From Streptomyces sp. NBC_00457 (GTDB taxonomy: Bacteria; Actinomycetota; Actinomycetes; Streptomycetales; Streptomycetaceae), in NCBI RefSeq assembly GCF_036014015.1, contig NZ_CP107905.1, forward strand, positions 10,354,001 to 10,418,000: 64,000 nucleotides of DNA. Direction: 5' to 3'. Shown one piece after another: positions 43,639-52,557 of the stretch. Under the pieces are notes generated by a model. It worked only from the letters and a program-made list of their open reading frames with translations. It was not told the DNA's origin and did not search any database. Position numbers and translations under genes: made by a program. Every line of letters starts with the position of its first letter. The first letter of the stretch is position 1.

Positions 43639-45128
43639 CAGATCGGGTAGTGCCGGGACCCGGACTGGATGGTGATCCAGCGCAACTCCGTGAACTCCTC
43701 CAGCGCGGCACGGGACCCGAACCGCCCCCAGCCGCTGGCACCGACACCACCGAAGGGCATCTGAGGCTCGTCGTGCACGGTGGCGCCGTTGATGTGGCAG
43801 ATGCCCGACTTGATCCGGCGAGCCACGTCGAGCGCCGCGGCCGCGTCCTTGCCGAAGACCGCGGCGGAGAGCCCGTACTCGGTGTCGTTGGCAACCGCGA
43901 CGGCTTCGTCGGTCGAATCCACCTCGATGATGGAGACCACCGGTCCGAAGGTCTCCTCGGTGTAGATACGCATGTCCGGCGTGACCCCGCGCAGCACGGT
44001 GGGCTGCACGAACAAGCCGTCGGACGTGCCGCCGGTCAGGACCTGGGCGCCCTTGGCACGGGCGTCCTCGATCAGCTCGACCACGTGGTCGCGGGCGGTG
44101 GCGTGGACCAGCGGACCGATCTGTGAGGTGGGGTCGCTCGGGGGGCCGACGACGAGCTTGGCGGCACGCTCGGCCAGGCGGGAGGAGAGCTCGTCGGCGA
44201 CAGTTCTGTCCACGATGACGCGCTCGGTCGACATACAGATCTCGCCCTGGTTCATGAAGGCACCGAAGCTGGCCGCCGCGGCGGCCTCCTCCAGATCGGC
44301 GTCGGGAAGCACCAGGAAAGGCGCCTTGCCACCGAGTTCGAGCACTACACGGGTGAGGTGGCGACCGCCGAGTTCGCCGATGATACGGCCGACCCTGCTG
44401 GATCCGGTGAAGTTCACGCGGGTCACGGCAGGGTGGGCGATCAGCGCCTCGACGACGCTCGGACCGTCTTCGGGCGCGTTGCTGATGAGGTTGACCGCTC
44501 CGGCGGGCACACCGGCGTCGTGCAGCACCTGGACGATGGCGGCCTGGGTGAGCGGCGTCTGCTCGGAGGACTTCAGTACGACGGTGTTGCCCCACACCAG
44601 TGGCCACACGATGGCGCGTACGCCGAGGATGAGCGGTGCGTTCCACGGTGCGATGCCGACGACGACGCCGACCGGCTGACGCACGCCGAGGGCGGTGAGG
44701 CCGGGCACGTCCGACGGAATGACCTCGCCGACGGCCGCGTACGCCTGGGCCGCCGCCTCGACGAGCATGCCCTTCGCGACGTGCACGTTGAAGCCGCACC
44801 AGGGGAGCGTGGCGCCCATCTCGCGGCTCATCGTGGCGACGATGTCGTCGGTGCGCTCGCCGAGCAGGACCGCCGCACGCTCCAGAACCGACCGCCGTGC
44901 GGCCGGCGGAAGGCCCGACCACTCCGGGAGGGCGGCCGCCGCCGCGTCCACCGCGAGATTGACGTCCTCGACGGAGGCCGCCGCGACCCGCGCGATCGGT
45001 TCACCGGTCAGGGCCTCGGTCGTCTCGTAGTAGCGGCCGTCCCTGGCCGCGACGTGCTCGCCCGCGATGAGGAGGTCGCTGGTCCGGACCGCGCCGGTCG
45101 TGGGTGCATCGGTTTCAGTGGCTGACAT
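43638..45128 (-). CDS. Aryl-aldehyde dehydrogenase (salicylaldehyde/vanillin dehydrogenase-like)
   Basis: A 496-residue ALDH. GVVVGIAPWNAPLILGVRAI (about 153-172), FTGSSRVGRIIGE (about 232), LELGGKAPFLVLPDADLEEA with catalytic Glu (about 254), MNQGEICMSTERV with nucleophile Cys (about 288), EETFGPVVSII. The short WNAPL and GEICMST forms are those of aromatic aldehyde dehydrogenases (salicylaldehyde, vanillin). ATG 45128 is preferred, with GAGG 6 nt upstream; an ATG four codons earlier is possible. It sits in the leftward catabolic run, preceded by a 170-bp gap carrying a palindromic direct repeat. Confidence 0.92.
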   Translation of the reverse strand: MSATETDAPTTGAVRTSDLLIAGEHVAARDGRYYETTEALTGEPIARVAAASVEDVNLAVDAAAAALPEWSGLPPAARRSVLERAAVLLGERTDDIVATMSREMGATLPWCGFNVHVAKGMLVEAAAQAYAAVGEVIPSDVPGLTALGVRQPVGVVVGIAPWNAPLILGVRAIVWPLVWGNTVVLKSSEQTPLTQAAIVQVLHDAGVPAGAVNLISNAPEDGPSVVEALIAHPAVTRVNFTGSSRVGRIIGELGGRHLTRVVLELGGKAPFLVLPDADLEEAAAAASFGAFMNQGEICMSTERVIVDRTVADELSSRLAERAAKLVVGPPSDPTSQIGPLVHATARDHVVELIEDARAKGAQVLTGGTSDGLFVQPTVLRGVTPDMRIYTEETFGPVVSIIEVDSTDEAVAVANDTEYGLSAAVFGKDAAAALDVARRIKSGICHINGATVHDEPQMPFGGVGASGWGRFGSRAALEEFTELRWITIQSGSRHYPI

Positions 45129-45152
45129 GTGCTGCCTCATTTCCACAACAGC

Positions 45153-45194
45153 GGCGATCGCCGCATGAACACGCAGGGCGATCGCCGCACGAAC
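45153..45194. repeat. Two 18-bp palindromic direct repeats before the aldehyde dehydrogenase
   Basis: GGCGATCGCCGCATGAAC (45153-45170) and GGCGATCGCCGCACGAAC (45177-45194) differ at one base and begin 24 bp apart. Each contains the palindrome GCGATCGC. They lie 25 bp upstream of the aldehyde dehydrogenase start, in the only sizeable gap of the leftward run. An operator or an internal promoter element is likely. Confidence 0.6.
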
Positions 45195-45298
45195 CATGTA
45201 TCTCGAACTCTCCAGGACCGGCGGCACGCCCTGAACCCTCTTGTCCGTTCATCGAACAGCGGCGTGAGGGTCATGCCGTCGGCCTTCTTCCCGGGACG

Positions 45299-45703
45299 TC
45301 AGACCGGCGGAAACCGCCTGCCCATGACCATGTGCGCCAGGCGCCAGCCCTCCGCGGTCTCCTCCCAGACCTTCGTCACCACCTCCTGCATCGGGAACGG
45401 CGCGATGCTCTCGTCGAGGACGGTGTACATCTCGTGGAAGCACGTGGTGATCGCGGTGTTGCCGCGCACCGTGATCTCGAGCTCCGTGGCCTTCGCGGAG
45501 ACCGAGCGGCGGCGGGTCACATGGAAATGGGCCCAGGTCTCCCGGTCGTCGACCCTCCCGACCGGGCCATGGACGACGCGGCTGTCCTCGAGCATGAGGG
45601 GGATCAACGCTTTCTCGCCCTCGACGAGAGCCACGAGCCATGCGGCCTCCAGCTGCTCGATCGCCTCGACGGCCTTGGTGGTTGCGGTGGACGTGGTGGT
45701 CAT
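45299..45703 (-). CDS. SnoaL/DUF4440-like small protein
   Basis: A 134-residue NTF2-fold protein (IEQLEAAWLVALVEGEKALI; VVHGPVGRVDDRETWAHFHV; EETAEGWRLAHMVMGRRFPP). The ATG at 45703 overlaps the reductase stop by 4 bp. A truncated relative lies at 36589. Its place directly after the reductase and oxygenase suggests a small accessory of the oxygenase, but sequence alone does not show a catalytic role. Confidence 0.8.
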   Translation of the reverse strand: MTTTSTATTKAVEAIEQLEAAWLVALVEGEKALIPLMLEDSRVVHGPVGRVDDRETWAHFHVTRRRSVSAKATELEITVRGNTAITTCFHEMYTVLDESIAPFPMQEVVTKVWEETAEGWRLAHMVMGRRFPPV

Positions 45704-46662
45704 AGATCCAACTCCAGAGTCGGTGAGTGTGCTCGGGACGAGCACGTGGTGAACATGCCGTCGGCGCGCTCGCGATCGGTCAGGATGTCGTCGCGGTGGT
45801 CGGGCTCTCCGGCGAGTACGCGCACGATGCACTCGCCGCAGATTCCCTGCTGGCATGAGTAGGGGGCGTCGACGCCGCCCGCGAGCAGGACGTCGAGGAC
45901 GCTCTCGCCGTCCTTGACCTCGTACTCGCCGCCGGTCTTGGCCAGCCGCACCCTGAACGTCCCGCCGGCCGTGTGGGCGGCGGCGTCCTCCACGGGTGCG
46001 AAGCGCTCCTTGTGGATCGCTTCGGCGGGCCATCCCGCTCCGAGTGCCATGGAGATCACGAAGTCCATGAAGCCCCCGGGGCCACAGACGTAGATCGCCG
46101 TGTCGGGGTCGGGCGGACCGAGGTCGGTGGCGGAGATGAAGCGCTGGTCGTCCGGGCCGTCGTCGAAGTGGAGCCGAACGCGGGGGTTCTGCTCCAACTC
46201 GTCGAGGAACGCCGAATCCGGCCGGCTTCGAGCGAAGTGGTGCAACGTGTACTCCGCGCCCCTGACTTCGAGCTCGTGTGCCATGGCCAACAGGGGAGTG
46301 ACGCCGATTCCGCCGGCCATCAGCAGATGGCGACGCGCCTGGTCCGAGACTCCGAACCTGTTGCGCGGACGGGAGATCCGCAGCCTGTCGCCCTCGCGAA
46401 GCCGGTGCATCCCCAGCGAGCCGCCGCGCGACGCCGTCTCGGCCAGCACCGCCAGCCGGTATCGGGCGCGGTCGTGCGGCGGCCCGCACAGGGAGTACTG
46501 GCGGACCAGCCCGGCGGCACCGTCCACCAGTACGTCGACATGGGCGCCGGCGGCGAACTCCGGGAGCTCGACGTCGTCGGGACTGACCAGATCGAGCACC
46601 ACGATCCGGGCAGTCGCGTCGCGCCGGGCCACCACGATGGTGTCGAGCCACTCGTTGCTCAT
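45700..46662 (-). CDS. Phthalate-dioxygenase-reductase-type oxidoreductase (FMN/NAD + [2Fe-2S])
   Basis: A 320-residue electron-transfer protein. Flavin domain about 1-105 (RQYSLCGPPHDRARYRLAVL), NAD domain about 108-220 (HLLMAGGIGVTPLLAMAHEL; IYVCGPGGFMDFV), C-terminal plant-type ferredoxin with cysteines in YSCQQGICGECIVRVLAG and FTTCSSRA. This FNR-ferredoxin order is that of phthalate dioxygenase reductase and VanB. It should pass electrons from NADH to the Rieske oxygenase 9 bp upstream in the same transcript. Confidence 0.93.
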   Translation of the reverse strand: MSNEWLDTIVVARRDATARIVVLDLVSPDDVELPEFAAGAHVDVLVDGAAGLVRQYSLCGPPHDRARYRLAVLAETASRGGSLGMHRLREGDRLRISRPRNRFGVSDQARRHLLMAGGIGVTPLLAMAHELEVRGAEYTLHHFARSRPDSAFLDELEQNPRVRLHFDDGPDDQRFISATDLGPPDPDTAIYVCGPGGFMDFVISMALGAGWPAEAIHKERFAPVEDAAAHTAGGTFRVRLAKTGGEYEVKDGESVLDVLLAGGVDAPYSCQQGICGECIVRVLAGEPDHRDDILTDRERADGMFTTCSSRAHSPTLELDL

Positions 46663-46671
46663 GGTTCTGGC

Positions 46672-47967
46672 TCAGATGCCGGCGGCAGCCGGGGCGTCGG
46701 CGTTGTCACCCGTCGCGGGCTTGCCGAGGGTGAAGACGCCGGTCTCCACATGGTGGACCTCCGAGGCGTCCCGGATGATGTTGATCGGATCGCGCCCGGC
46801 CTCGACGTCGTCGGCCATCGCGAGAAGCATGCGACGCAGCATGACGACGCCGCGGTCTCCGGTGGCCAGGGTCTCCTCGGAGTCCAGCGTGATCGCACCC
46901 TGCGAGCCCTGGGCTTCCGCGTCACCGGGAAACTGCTGGCGCTCCTCGTCGGTCAGCTCGTGGTTCTGCTTGCCGTTCTGCGTGATGCCGATCACGAAAC
47001 GGACCATGCGCTCGGGATCGTTCGTGCGGATCGAGAAGAAGACTCGGTGGCTGGTGTCGTCGGAGGGCACGACCCACAGCAACTGGTCCTGCCGCATGTC
47101 GGGCGTGACCTGCACGAAGTCCGGCAGGCCGAAGACGTTGGGCAGGTGTTGATCGACCGCGAAGCCGTACTCGGTGACCCGGCCGTCCTCGCCCTCCATC
47201 TCGAATCGCTGGGTGTACTTCAGGCCGTGGTCGGTACGCGCGTACGTCACACGGTCGGCGATGAGGGCCGGGTCGAAGAAGTTCTCGGGGTAGCCGAAGG
47301 TGCCGGTGCCCATCATTTGGTACCCGCTGTGCGTGGAGTGGAGCCAGGTGACGTGCGTCGGGTCGGCGGAGTTCTCGTAGATGTTGAGCCAGCTGAAGTC
47401 CGTCGGCATACCGAGGACCGAGGCGTGGGGGACCGGCCAGCTGGCGAAGTACCTCTCGTCCTCGGCGGGGTCCTCCAGTGCGTCGTAGCGCGGGAGTTCG
47501 GGCTTGAGCTCGGGCGGGCCCATGTAGACGAAGACCAGGCCGTAGCGCTCCGCCACGGGATACCACGGCTGACGCGCGGCGTCGCGCCTGCGCCCCAGGC
47601 CCGGCTCACACGCCTGCTCGATGCAGCGGCCCTGCACGTCGAACTTCCAGCCGTGGTAGCAGCAGCGGATGCCGTCGTCCTCGACCCGGCCGTAGAAGAG
47701 GCTGGCGCCGCGATGGGTACAGCGCTCGATCACGACACCGGGATTGCCCTGCCCGTCCCGGAACACGACCAGGTCCTCGCCCAGTACGCGGGTCTTCTGC
47801 GGCAGGGCACCGGCGATCAGCGTTTCCGAGCTGGCGATCGGGTGCCAGTAGCGGCGCAAGGCCTCGCCCATGGGCGTCCCGGGCCCGACCTCGCGCAGAC
47901 GGGCGTTGTACGAGGGTTTCGGGCGACCGTAGGCCGTGCCGGTGTCGACCTCTGAAGTGGTGGTCAT
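46672..47967 (-). CDS. Rieske-type aromatic oxygenase, alpha subunit
   Basis: A 431-residue non-haem iron oxygenase of the phthalate 4,5-dioxygenase/LigX-like class. Rieske [2Fe-2S] ligands in ERCTHRGASL (about 82-91) and RCCYHGWKFD (about 101-110). Mononuclear iron region ENSADPTHVTWLHSTHSGYQ (about 209-228) with the two His, and a C-terminal Asp candidate later. No beta subunit is encoded, as expected for the alpha-only class. The reductase follows. Reactions in this class include O-demethylation and ring hydroxylation; the substrate is unknown. ATG 47967 has GGGAGA upstream; it is the first gene of the leftward run. Confidence 0.92.
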   Translation of the reverse strand: MTTTSEVDTGTAYGRPKPSYNARLREVGPGTPMGEALRRYWHPIASSETLIAGALPQKTRVLGEDLVVFRDGQGNPGVVIERCTHRGASLFYGRVEDDGIRCCYHGWKFDVQGRCIEQACEPGLGRRRDAARQPWYPVAERYGLVFVYMGPPELKPELPRYDALEDPAEDERYFASWPVPHASVLGMPTDFSWLNIYENSADPTHVTWLHSTHSGYQMMGTGTFGYPENFFDPALIADRVTYARTDHGLKYTQRFEMEGEDGRVTEYGFAVDQHLPNVFGLPDFVQVTPDMRQDQLLWVVPSDDTSHRVFFSIRTNDPERMVRFVIGITQNGKQNHELTDEERQQFPGDAEAQGSQGAITLDSEETLATGDRGVVMLRRMLLAMADDVEAGRDPINIIRDASEVHHVETGVFTLGKPATGDNADAPAAAGI

Positions 47968-48263
47968 CGTTCTGTCTCCCGTGCGGCTCGGACGCACAGT
48001 CGGTGGCGCGTGCAGGGGCGTGGGGGAATCACCTGCGAGGGCACCGTCATGTGCGACCTCGAATAGGATTGTTAATTCACATTCGCATTTCTCCTTCGAG
48101 TGCGTCAAGGGTCACGTTCAGGTGCTCGTCGGCCGGGGGAGTGGTCGACCGGCCGAAGGCCTGGTTGAGCAGGATGCCGCCCAGGTGCACCGCCGATCGC
48201 GGCCAGGCGGTGCCGCGTACCGGGGCTGCCGGAGGGGGAGTCGGCGGTGTATACGCTGGGGCG
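47968..48263. promoter_or_regulatory. Divergent control region of Rieske and TetR genes
   Basis: 296 bp between the oxygenase and regulator starts. It contains the AT-rich GTTAATTCACATTCGCATTT (48071-48090), whose core TTCACATTCG (48076-48085) recurs at 48939-48948, with a related inverted copy at 48921-48930. A TATACG 8 nt before the TetR GTG may be its -10. No gene is seen in it. Confidence 0.5.
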
Positions 48264-48905
48264 GTGAGTACCGAACCGTCGCTCGATCTGCCGCCGGCAC
48301 AACAGGCGCGCAGCCGGCTGACCCAGCAGCGGATCCTGGAGGCAGGCACGGCCCTGCTCGAAGAGGGTGGTACCGAGGCGCTCACCGTCGCGGCCGTCGC
48401 TTCCCGGGCGGGCGTCTCGGTGGGCAGCGTCTATCGGCGGTTCGGCGACAAGGACCGTCTGATCGCGGCTTTGCAGCACGACATGATCGATCAGTTTCGC
48501 GCCGACATCATTCGCCGCTTCACTCCGCTGCGCACGGATCCGGCCGCGCTGGTCGCCTCGGCGGTCGCCGGACTCACCGAGACGTATCAAGCGCACGAGC
48601 GCCTGATGCGCGTCTTCTTGGCTGCGGGCGCCACCGATCCCGCAGTGGCTCGGGTCGGGTCCGAGGCTGCCATTGATGCCGGCCGTGTCTTCCGGCAGTT
48701 CCTGGAGCCGATCGTGCCGACGATCGACGCGTCGGAGCCAGAGGTGCGCCTGGATGTCGTCTATCGCTTGATCTACGGGACCTGTCAGAACCGCGTGCTG
48801 TACGGCGAACTGTTCGAGTCCGACCGGCCCATGACGTGGCGTCAGCTCACCGACGAGCTGGTGGACGTCGCCTGTCTGTACCTGCTCGGCACGGCTGCGC
48901 GGTGA
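48264..48905 (+). CDS. TetR family regulator
   Basis: A 213-residue TetR protein. HTH about 15-62 (QQRILEAGTALLEEGGTEAL, then AAVASRAGVSVGSVYRRFGD) and a helical ligand domain. GTG 48264 is chosen because the homology starts there and TATACG is 8 nt upstream, suggesting a near-leaderless transcript. It is divergent from the Rieske run and followed by the GlcG-like gene. Repeats of TTCACATTCG on both sides of it suggest it controls both. Confidence 0.88.
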   Translation: MSTEPSLDLPPAQQARSRLTQQRILEAGTALLEEGGTEALTVAAVASRAGVSVGSVYRRFGDKDRLIAALQHDMIDQFRADIIRRFTPLRTDPAALVASAVAGLTETYQAHERLMRVFLAAGATDPAVARVGSEAAIDAGRVFRQFLEPIVPTIDASEPEVRLDVVYRLIYGTCQNRVLYGELFESDRPMTWRQLTDELVDVACLYLLGTAAR

Positions 48906-48920
48906 GCCCTGGCGTCCTGA

Positions 48921-48948
48921 TGTGAATGCGATCCCCCCTTCACATTCG
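48921..48948. promoter_or_regulatory. Inverted TetR-site candidates before the GlcG-like gene
   Basis: TGTGAATGCG (48921-48930) and TTCACATTCG (48939-48948) face each other across 8 bp. The second is identical to 48076-48085 in the Rieske/TetR promoter region. Confidence 0.5.
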
Positions 48949-49080
48949 TGCAGGGCGGCGACATACTGAGCGAGCTCCTGGCGCCTCTAGGTGGCGAACG
49001 CCTGGACCGAGGGCGCACGAGAAGACCGCGCAAGACGGCCGGTCGATGACTCTTCGGTCGTCAAGGGAAGGAACCGCTCC

Positions 49081-49503
49081 ATGCGAGAGCCCCTCAGCTA
49101 CGAGATCGCGCACGGCGCCGCACTCGCCGCTCTGGAAGCAGGAAGGGCCGAAGGGCACAAGGTGTGCGCTGTCGTGGTCAACCGAAGTGGCGTCACGAAG
49201 GTTCTGCTCAGTGACGACGGCGTTGGGCTCCTCGGCGTGGAGACCGCGCGACGCAAGGCCTACACCTCGGCCGTGAGCGGTGTCCCCACAGCCAAGTTCG
49301 CGGCCTTCGCCGCGTCCCCCAAGATGCAGGTGGCGCCTCCCCATCTGGTCGATTCCAACCTTCTGCCGGTCGCCGGCGGCGTGCCGATCGTGACGGCCGA
49401 CGGGGAGGTCATCGGCGCCATCGGCGTGGGCGGAGCGGACGACACCACTGACGATCGCATCGCGCAGGAGGCTCGCGATTCCGTCGCGAAGATCGTTGCG
49501 TAG
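49081..49503 (+). CDS. GlcG/HbpS-like (DUF336) protein
   Basis: A 140-residue GlcG/HbpS-family protein: YEIAHGAALAALEAGRAEGH, AVVVNRSGVTKVLLSDDGVG, ARRKAYTSAVSGVPTAKFAA, and GGVPIVTADGEVIGAIGVGG. In Streptomyces reticuli HbpS is a haem-binding redox sensor; in catabolic clusters the fold is common but often of unknown role. The ATG at 49081 has GGAAGGAA about 8 nt upstream. It has no signal peptide, unlike HbpS. Operator-like repeats link it to the TetR/Rieske unit. Confidence 0.85.
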   Translation: MREPLSYEIAHGAALAALEAGRAEGHKVCAVVVNRSGVTKVLLSDDGVGLLGVETARRKAYTSAVSGVPTAKFAAFAASPKMQVAPPHLVDSNLLPVAGGVPIVTADGEVIGAIGVGGADDTTDDRIAQEARDSVAKIVA

Positions 49504-49706
49504 GTCTTCCTCGTGGGCGGTACGGCGTCTTTGTCGAGCGTCGCAGCCGTCGTCGCGACCTGGGTATGGCTACTCCGACGCACCCTTTGGTTCGGCTGCG
49601 GGCCGTTGGGGCGGCAGCTCCGCAGTCCGGCGCCCACCGGGCCGTCCGACATCGCCAGGGCAGGTTGTCGCGCCAGGCCGGGGGCTGTCCGGCGTCAGCG
49701 GACGTC

Positions 49707-50588
49707 TCAGAACATCGCCTGGATGATCCCCACGGTGCGCACCAAGTGCGGCTCGGAGCGATCGGCGCGGTGGGCGACGGCCAGCTCCACGCGTGCGTCG
49801 GCTCCGACCAGTGGTAGGTAGGCGACGCCGTCGAGCGCCAACGCGGTCACGGGCTCGGGCACGATCGCGACGCCGAGACCGCCGGCCACCAGCGTGACCA
49901 GCGTCGAGGTCTCGCCAACCTCGTGGCGGATGTGCGGCTCGACGCCGGCGTCGCGCAGCAGGCCCAGCACGACGTCGTACATCACCGACCGGCGGTCGGC
50001 GGAGTGCACGATCAGGTCGGCACCCGCCAGGTCCGCTGCCCGCAACCGTTTCCGGCGGGCGAGGCGGTGGTCGACCGGTACGGCGACGACGAGCCGGTCC
50101 CGGCGCAGCGTGTGCACGGTGAGGGAGAGGTCGGCTGCCACCGGGCGCAGCAGCGCGACGTCGATCGCGCCGGTGCGCAGCGCCTCGACCTGGTCGGGCG
50201 CGAGCATCTCGCCGCGGAAGGCGAAGTCGACGCCGGGAAGCTCCTCCGTAAGCCGCCGCGAAAGCGCGGGCAGGAGGCTGTACGTCGCCGAGCCCACGCA
50301 CCCGATCGCGACGTGGCCCACCGAGCCGGCGGCGACGAGCCGTGCGTGGTGGGCTGCCTCGTCGACGTCGGCGAGGATCGCACGTGCCCGCTCGAGGTAG
50401 GCCCGGCCGGCCTCGGTGACGTCCACGCGGCGTGTGGTGCGGTGGAGCAACTCGACGCCCAGCTCGGCCTCGAGCTGGCGGATCTGCTGGGAGAGCGGCG
50501 GCTGGGCCATGTGGAGCCGCTCGGCGGCGCGACCGAAGTGGCGCTCCTCGGCCACCGCCACGAAGTACCGCAGGTGACGCAGATCCAT
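49707..50588 (-). CDS. LysR family regulator of the beta-ketoadipate genes
   Basis: A 293-residue LysR protein. HTH 1-60 (MDLRHLRYFVAVAEERHFGR; AAERLHMAQPPLSQQIRQLE) and an inducer-binding domain about 90-293, in the CatR/BenM/CatM style (CVGSATYSLLPALSRRL). Divergent from pcaF across 71 bp carrying two dyads, so it most probably controls pcaFIJ, with cis,cis-muconate or a beta-ketoadipate-type effector as candidates. The ATG is embedded in one of the dyads, so autoregulation is likely. Confidence 0.9.
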   Translation of the reverse strand: MDLRHLRYFVAVAEERHFGRAAERLHMAQPPLSQQIRQLEAELGVELLHRTTRRVDVTEAGRAYLERARAILADVDEAAHHARLVAAGSVGHVAIGCVGSATYSLLPALSRRLTEELPGVDFAFRGEMLAPDQVEALRTGAIDVALLRPVAADLSLTVHTLRRDRLVVAVPVDHRLARRKRLRAADLAGADLIVHSADRRSVMYDVVLGLLRDAGVEPHIRHEVGETSTLVTLVAGGLGVAIVPEPVTALALDGVAYLPLVGADARVELAVAHRADRSEPHLVRTVGIIQAMF

Positions 50589-50635
50589 ATGTCGTCCATA
50601 TCAATCAGCTCCGATATGCGTACTTCAGAATATCG
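50587..50635. promoter_or_regulatory. Two LysR-type dyads
   Basis: ATATG-N5-CATAT (50587-50601) overlaps the LysR start codon. CGATAT-N12-ATATCG (50612-50635) lies between the starts. For pcaF, a TAGCGT about 7 nt before the ATG may serve as -10, giving a leaderless mRNA. This is the double-site pattern of LysR-controlled divergent promoters. Confidence 0.6.
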
Positions 50636-50659
50636 CGGCCCGGGACTAGCGTCGCTGCC

Positions 50660-51865
50660 ATGAGCGCTTTCATCTACGCCGCGACACGCACGCCGTTCGG
50701 CCGCTTCAACGGCGCGCTGGCCGGCGTCCGCCCCGACGACCTCGCCGCCGCCGCGATCACCTCGACGCTCGCCCGGGTACCGCGCCTCGACCCTGCCGCG
50801 ATCGACGACGTGGTGTGGGGCAACGCCAACGGCGCCGGCGAGGAGAACCGCAACGTCGGCCGCATGGCGGCGCTGCTCGCCGGACTCCCTGTGAGCGTGC
50901 CCGGCACCACCGTCAACCGCCTCTGCGGCTCGAGCCTCGACGCGGCCATGACGGCCAGCCGGACCATCGAGTCCGGCGACGCCGAAGTGGTGCTGACCGG
51001 CGGCGTGGAGTCGATGACGCGTGCGCCGTGGGTACTGCCCAAGTCGGCGAAGCCGTTCCCGGCAGGCGACGTCACCGCGGTCTCCACCACGCTCGGCTGG
51101 CGGCTGGTCAACCCGCGGATGCCGAAGGAGTGGACCGTCAGCCTCGGCGAAGCCAACGAGCAGCTCCAGGAGCGCTTCGGGATCTCCCGCGAACGGCAGG
51201 ACGAGTTCGCCGCCCGCTCCCACCAACTCGCCCACCAGGCATGGGAGTCGGGCTTCTACGACGACCTGGTGGTGCCGGTCGAAGGCGTCGGCCTGACACG
51301 CGACGAGGGCATCCGAGCCGGATCCACACCGGAGGTGCTGGCCGGTCTCAAGCCCGTCTTCCGTACCCCGGAACAGGGCGGCACCATCACCGCGGGCAAC
51401 GCCAGCCCGCTCAACGACGGTGCCTCCGCAGTGCTGTTGGGCAGCGAGAAGGCCGCGGCCACGATCGGGGCCGACCCGATCGCCCGTATCGCCGGCCGCG
51501 GCACGATGGCGCTGGAGCCCCAGGCCTTCGGCTACGCACCGGTCGAGGCCGCGAATCGCGCGCTGGCGCGGGCCGGGATCGGCTGGGACCAGGTGGGCGC
51601 GGTCGAGCTCAACGAGGCCTTCGCCGTGCAGTCGCTCGCCTGCCTCGACGCGTGGAAGGTCGACCCCGCCATCGTCAACCAGAAGGGCGGCGCCATCGCG
51701 ATCGGGCACCCTCTGGGCGCCTCAGGCGGTCGCATCCTCGCCACGCTGGCCAAGGTGCTGCGCGAGACGAGGCAGCGTTACGGCGTCGCCGCGATCTGCA
51801 TCGGGGTCGGGCAGGGCCTGGCCGTCGTACTCGAGAACTGCGACGTCACGGGGGCGGACCGATGA
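50660..51865 (+). CDS. pcaF: 3-oxoadipyl-CoA thiolase
   Basis: A 401-residue thiolase cleaving 3-oxoadipyl-CoA to succinyl-CoA and acetyl-CoA. Nucleophile Cys in NRLCGSSLDAAMTASRTI (about 90), GGVESMTRAPWV, NEAFAVQSLACLD, NQKGGAIAIGHPLGASGGRI with catalytic His, and the final Cys in AAICIGVGQG (CxG motif). Length as in PcaF/PaaJ. Overlaps pcaI by 4 bp (ATGA). The product assignment rests on the coupled CoA-transferase genes. Confidence 0.94.
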   Translation: MSAFIYAATRTPFGRFNGALAGVRPDDLAAAAITSTLARVPRLDPAAIDDVVWGNANGAGEENRNVGRMAALLAGLPVSVPGTTVNRLCGSSLDAAMTASRTIESGDAEVVLTGGVESMTRAPWVLPKSAKPFPAGDVTAVSTTLGWRLVNPRMPKEWTVSLGEANEQLQERFGISRERQDEFAARSHQLAHQAWESGFYDDLVVPVEGVGLTRDEGIRAGSTPEVLAGLKPVFRTPEQGGTITAGNASPLNDGASAVLLGSEKAAATIGADPIARIAGRGTMALEPQAFGYAPVEAANRALARAGIGWDQVGAVELNEAFAVQSLACLDAWKVDPAIVNQKGGAIAIGHPLGASGGRILATLAKVLRETRQRYGVAAICIGVGQGLAVVLENCDVTGADR

Positions 51866-52557
51866 GCCGGGCGGAGATCGTCGAGAGCGCCGACACCGCG
51901 GTCGCCGGCATCGAGGACGGATCCACCGTCCTCGTCGGCGGCTTCGGCCTGGCCGGGATGCCGTTCGATCTGATCGACGCGCTCATCCGGCAGGGCGCGA
52001 AGGACCTCACGATCGTGTCCAACAACGCCGGTAACGGCGAGGTGGGGCTGGCCGCGCTGCTGGCCGCCGGCCGGGTGCGCAAGGTGCTCTGCTCCTTTCC
52101 GCGCCAGGCCGACTCCTGGGTCTTCGACGGCCTCTACCGCGAGGGGAAGATCGAGCTCGAGGTGCTGCCGCAGGGCAACCTCGCCGAGCGGATGCGCGCG
52201 GCCGGTGCCGGCATCGGCGCCTTTTACTGCCCGACCGCGGTCGGCACGCCGCTGGCCGAGGGCAAGGAGGAGCGGGAGATCGACGGCCGCAAGTACCTGC
52301 TGGAGTACCCCATCAAGGGCGACTACGCGCTGATCGGCGCGCACGTCGCGGACACGATGGGCAACCTCGTCTACCGCAAGACCGCCCGCAACTTCGGACC
52401 GGTCATGGCCACGGCCGCGACGACGACCATCGTCCAGGTCGACGAGGTCGTCGAGCCCGGAAAGCTCGACCCCGAGGCCGTCGTCACCCCGTCCATCTAC
52501 GTCGACCGGGTCGTCCAGGTGGCGGCCCGTCACTACACCGTGCAGGGGGCCCGATGA
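51862..52557 (+). CDS. pcaI: 3-oxoadipate CoA-transferase subunit A
   Basis: A 231-residue alpha subunit of a family I CoA-transferase moving CoA from succinyl-CoA to 3-oxoadipate. Glycine loop VLVGGFGLAGMPFDLIDALI (about 23-42), VSNNAGNGEVGLAALLAAGR, ELEVLPQGNLAERMRAAGAG, FYCPTAVGT. ATG overlaps the thiolase stop and its own stop overlaps pcaJ, giving a strictly coupled pcaF-I-J unit. Confidence 0.94.
   Translation: MSRAEIVESADTAVAGIEDGSTVLVGGFGLAGMPFDLIDALIRQGAKDLTIVSNNAGNGEVGLAALLAAGRVRKVLCSFPRQADSWVFDGLYREGKIELEVLPQGNLAERMRAAGAGIGAFYCPTAVGTPLAEGKEEREIDGRKYLLEYPIKGDYALIGAHVADTMGNLVYRKTARNFGPVMATAATTTIVQVDEVVEPGKLDPEAVVTPSIYVDRVVQVAARHYTVQGAR

Noticed and set aside
45973..47955. A 660-codon rightward frame opposite the reductase and Rieske genes
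   Set aside because: It spans two genes on the other strand that have clear iron-sulphur and flavin motifs. Its own translation is Val/Gly/Arg-rich without domains.
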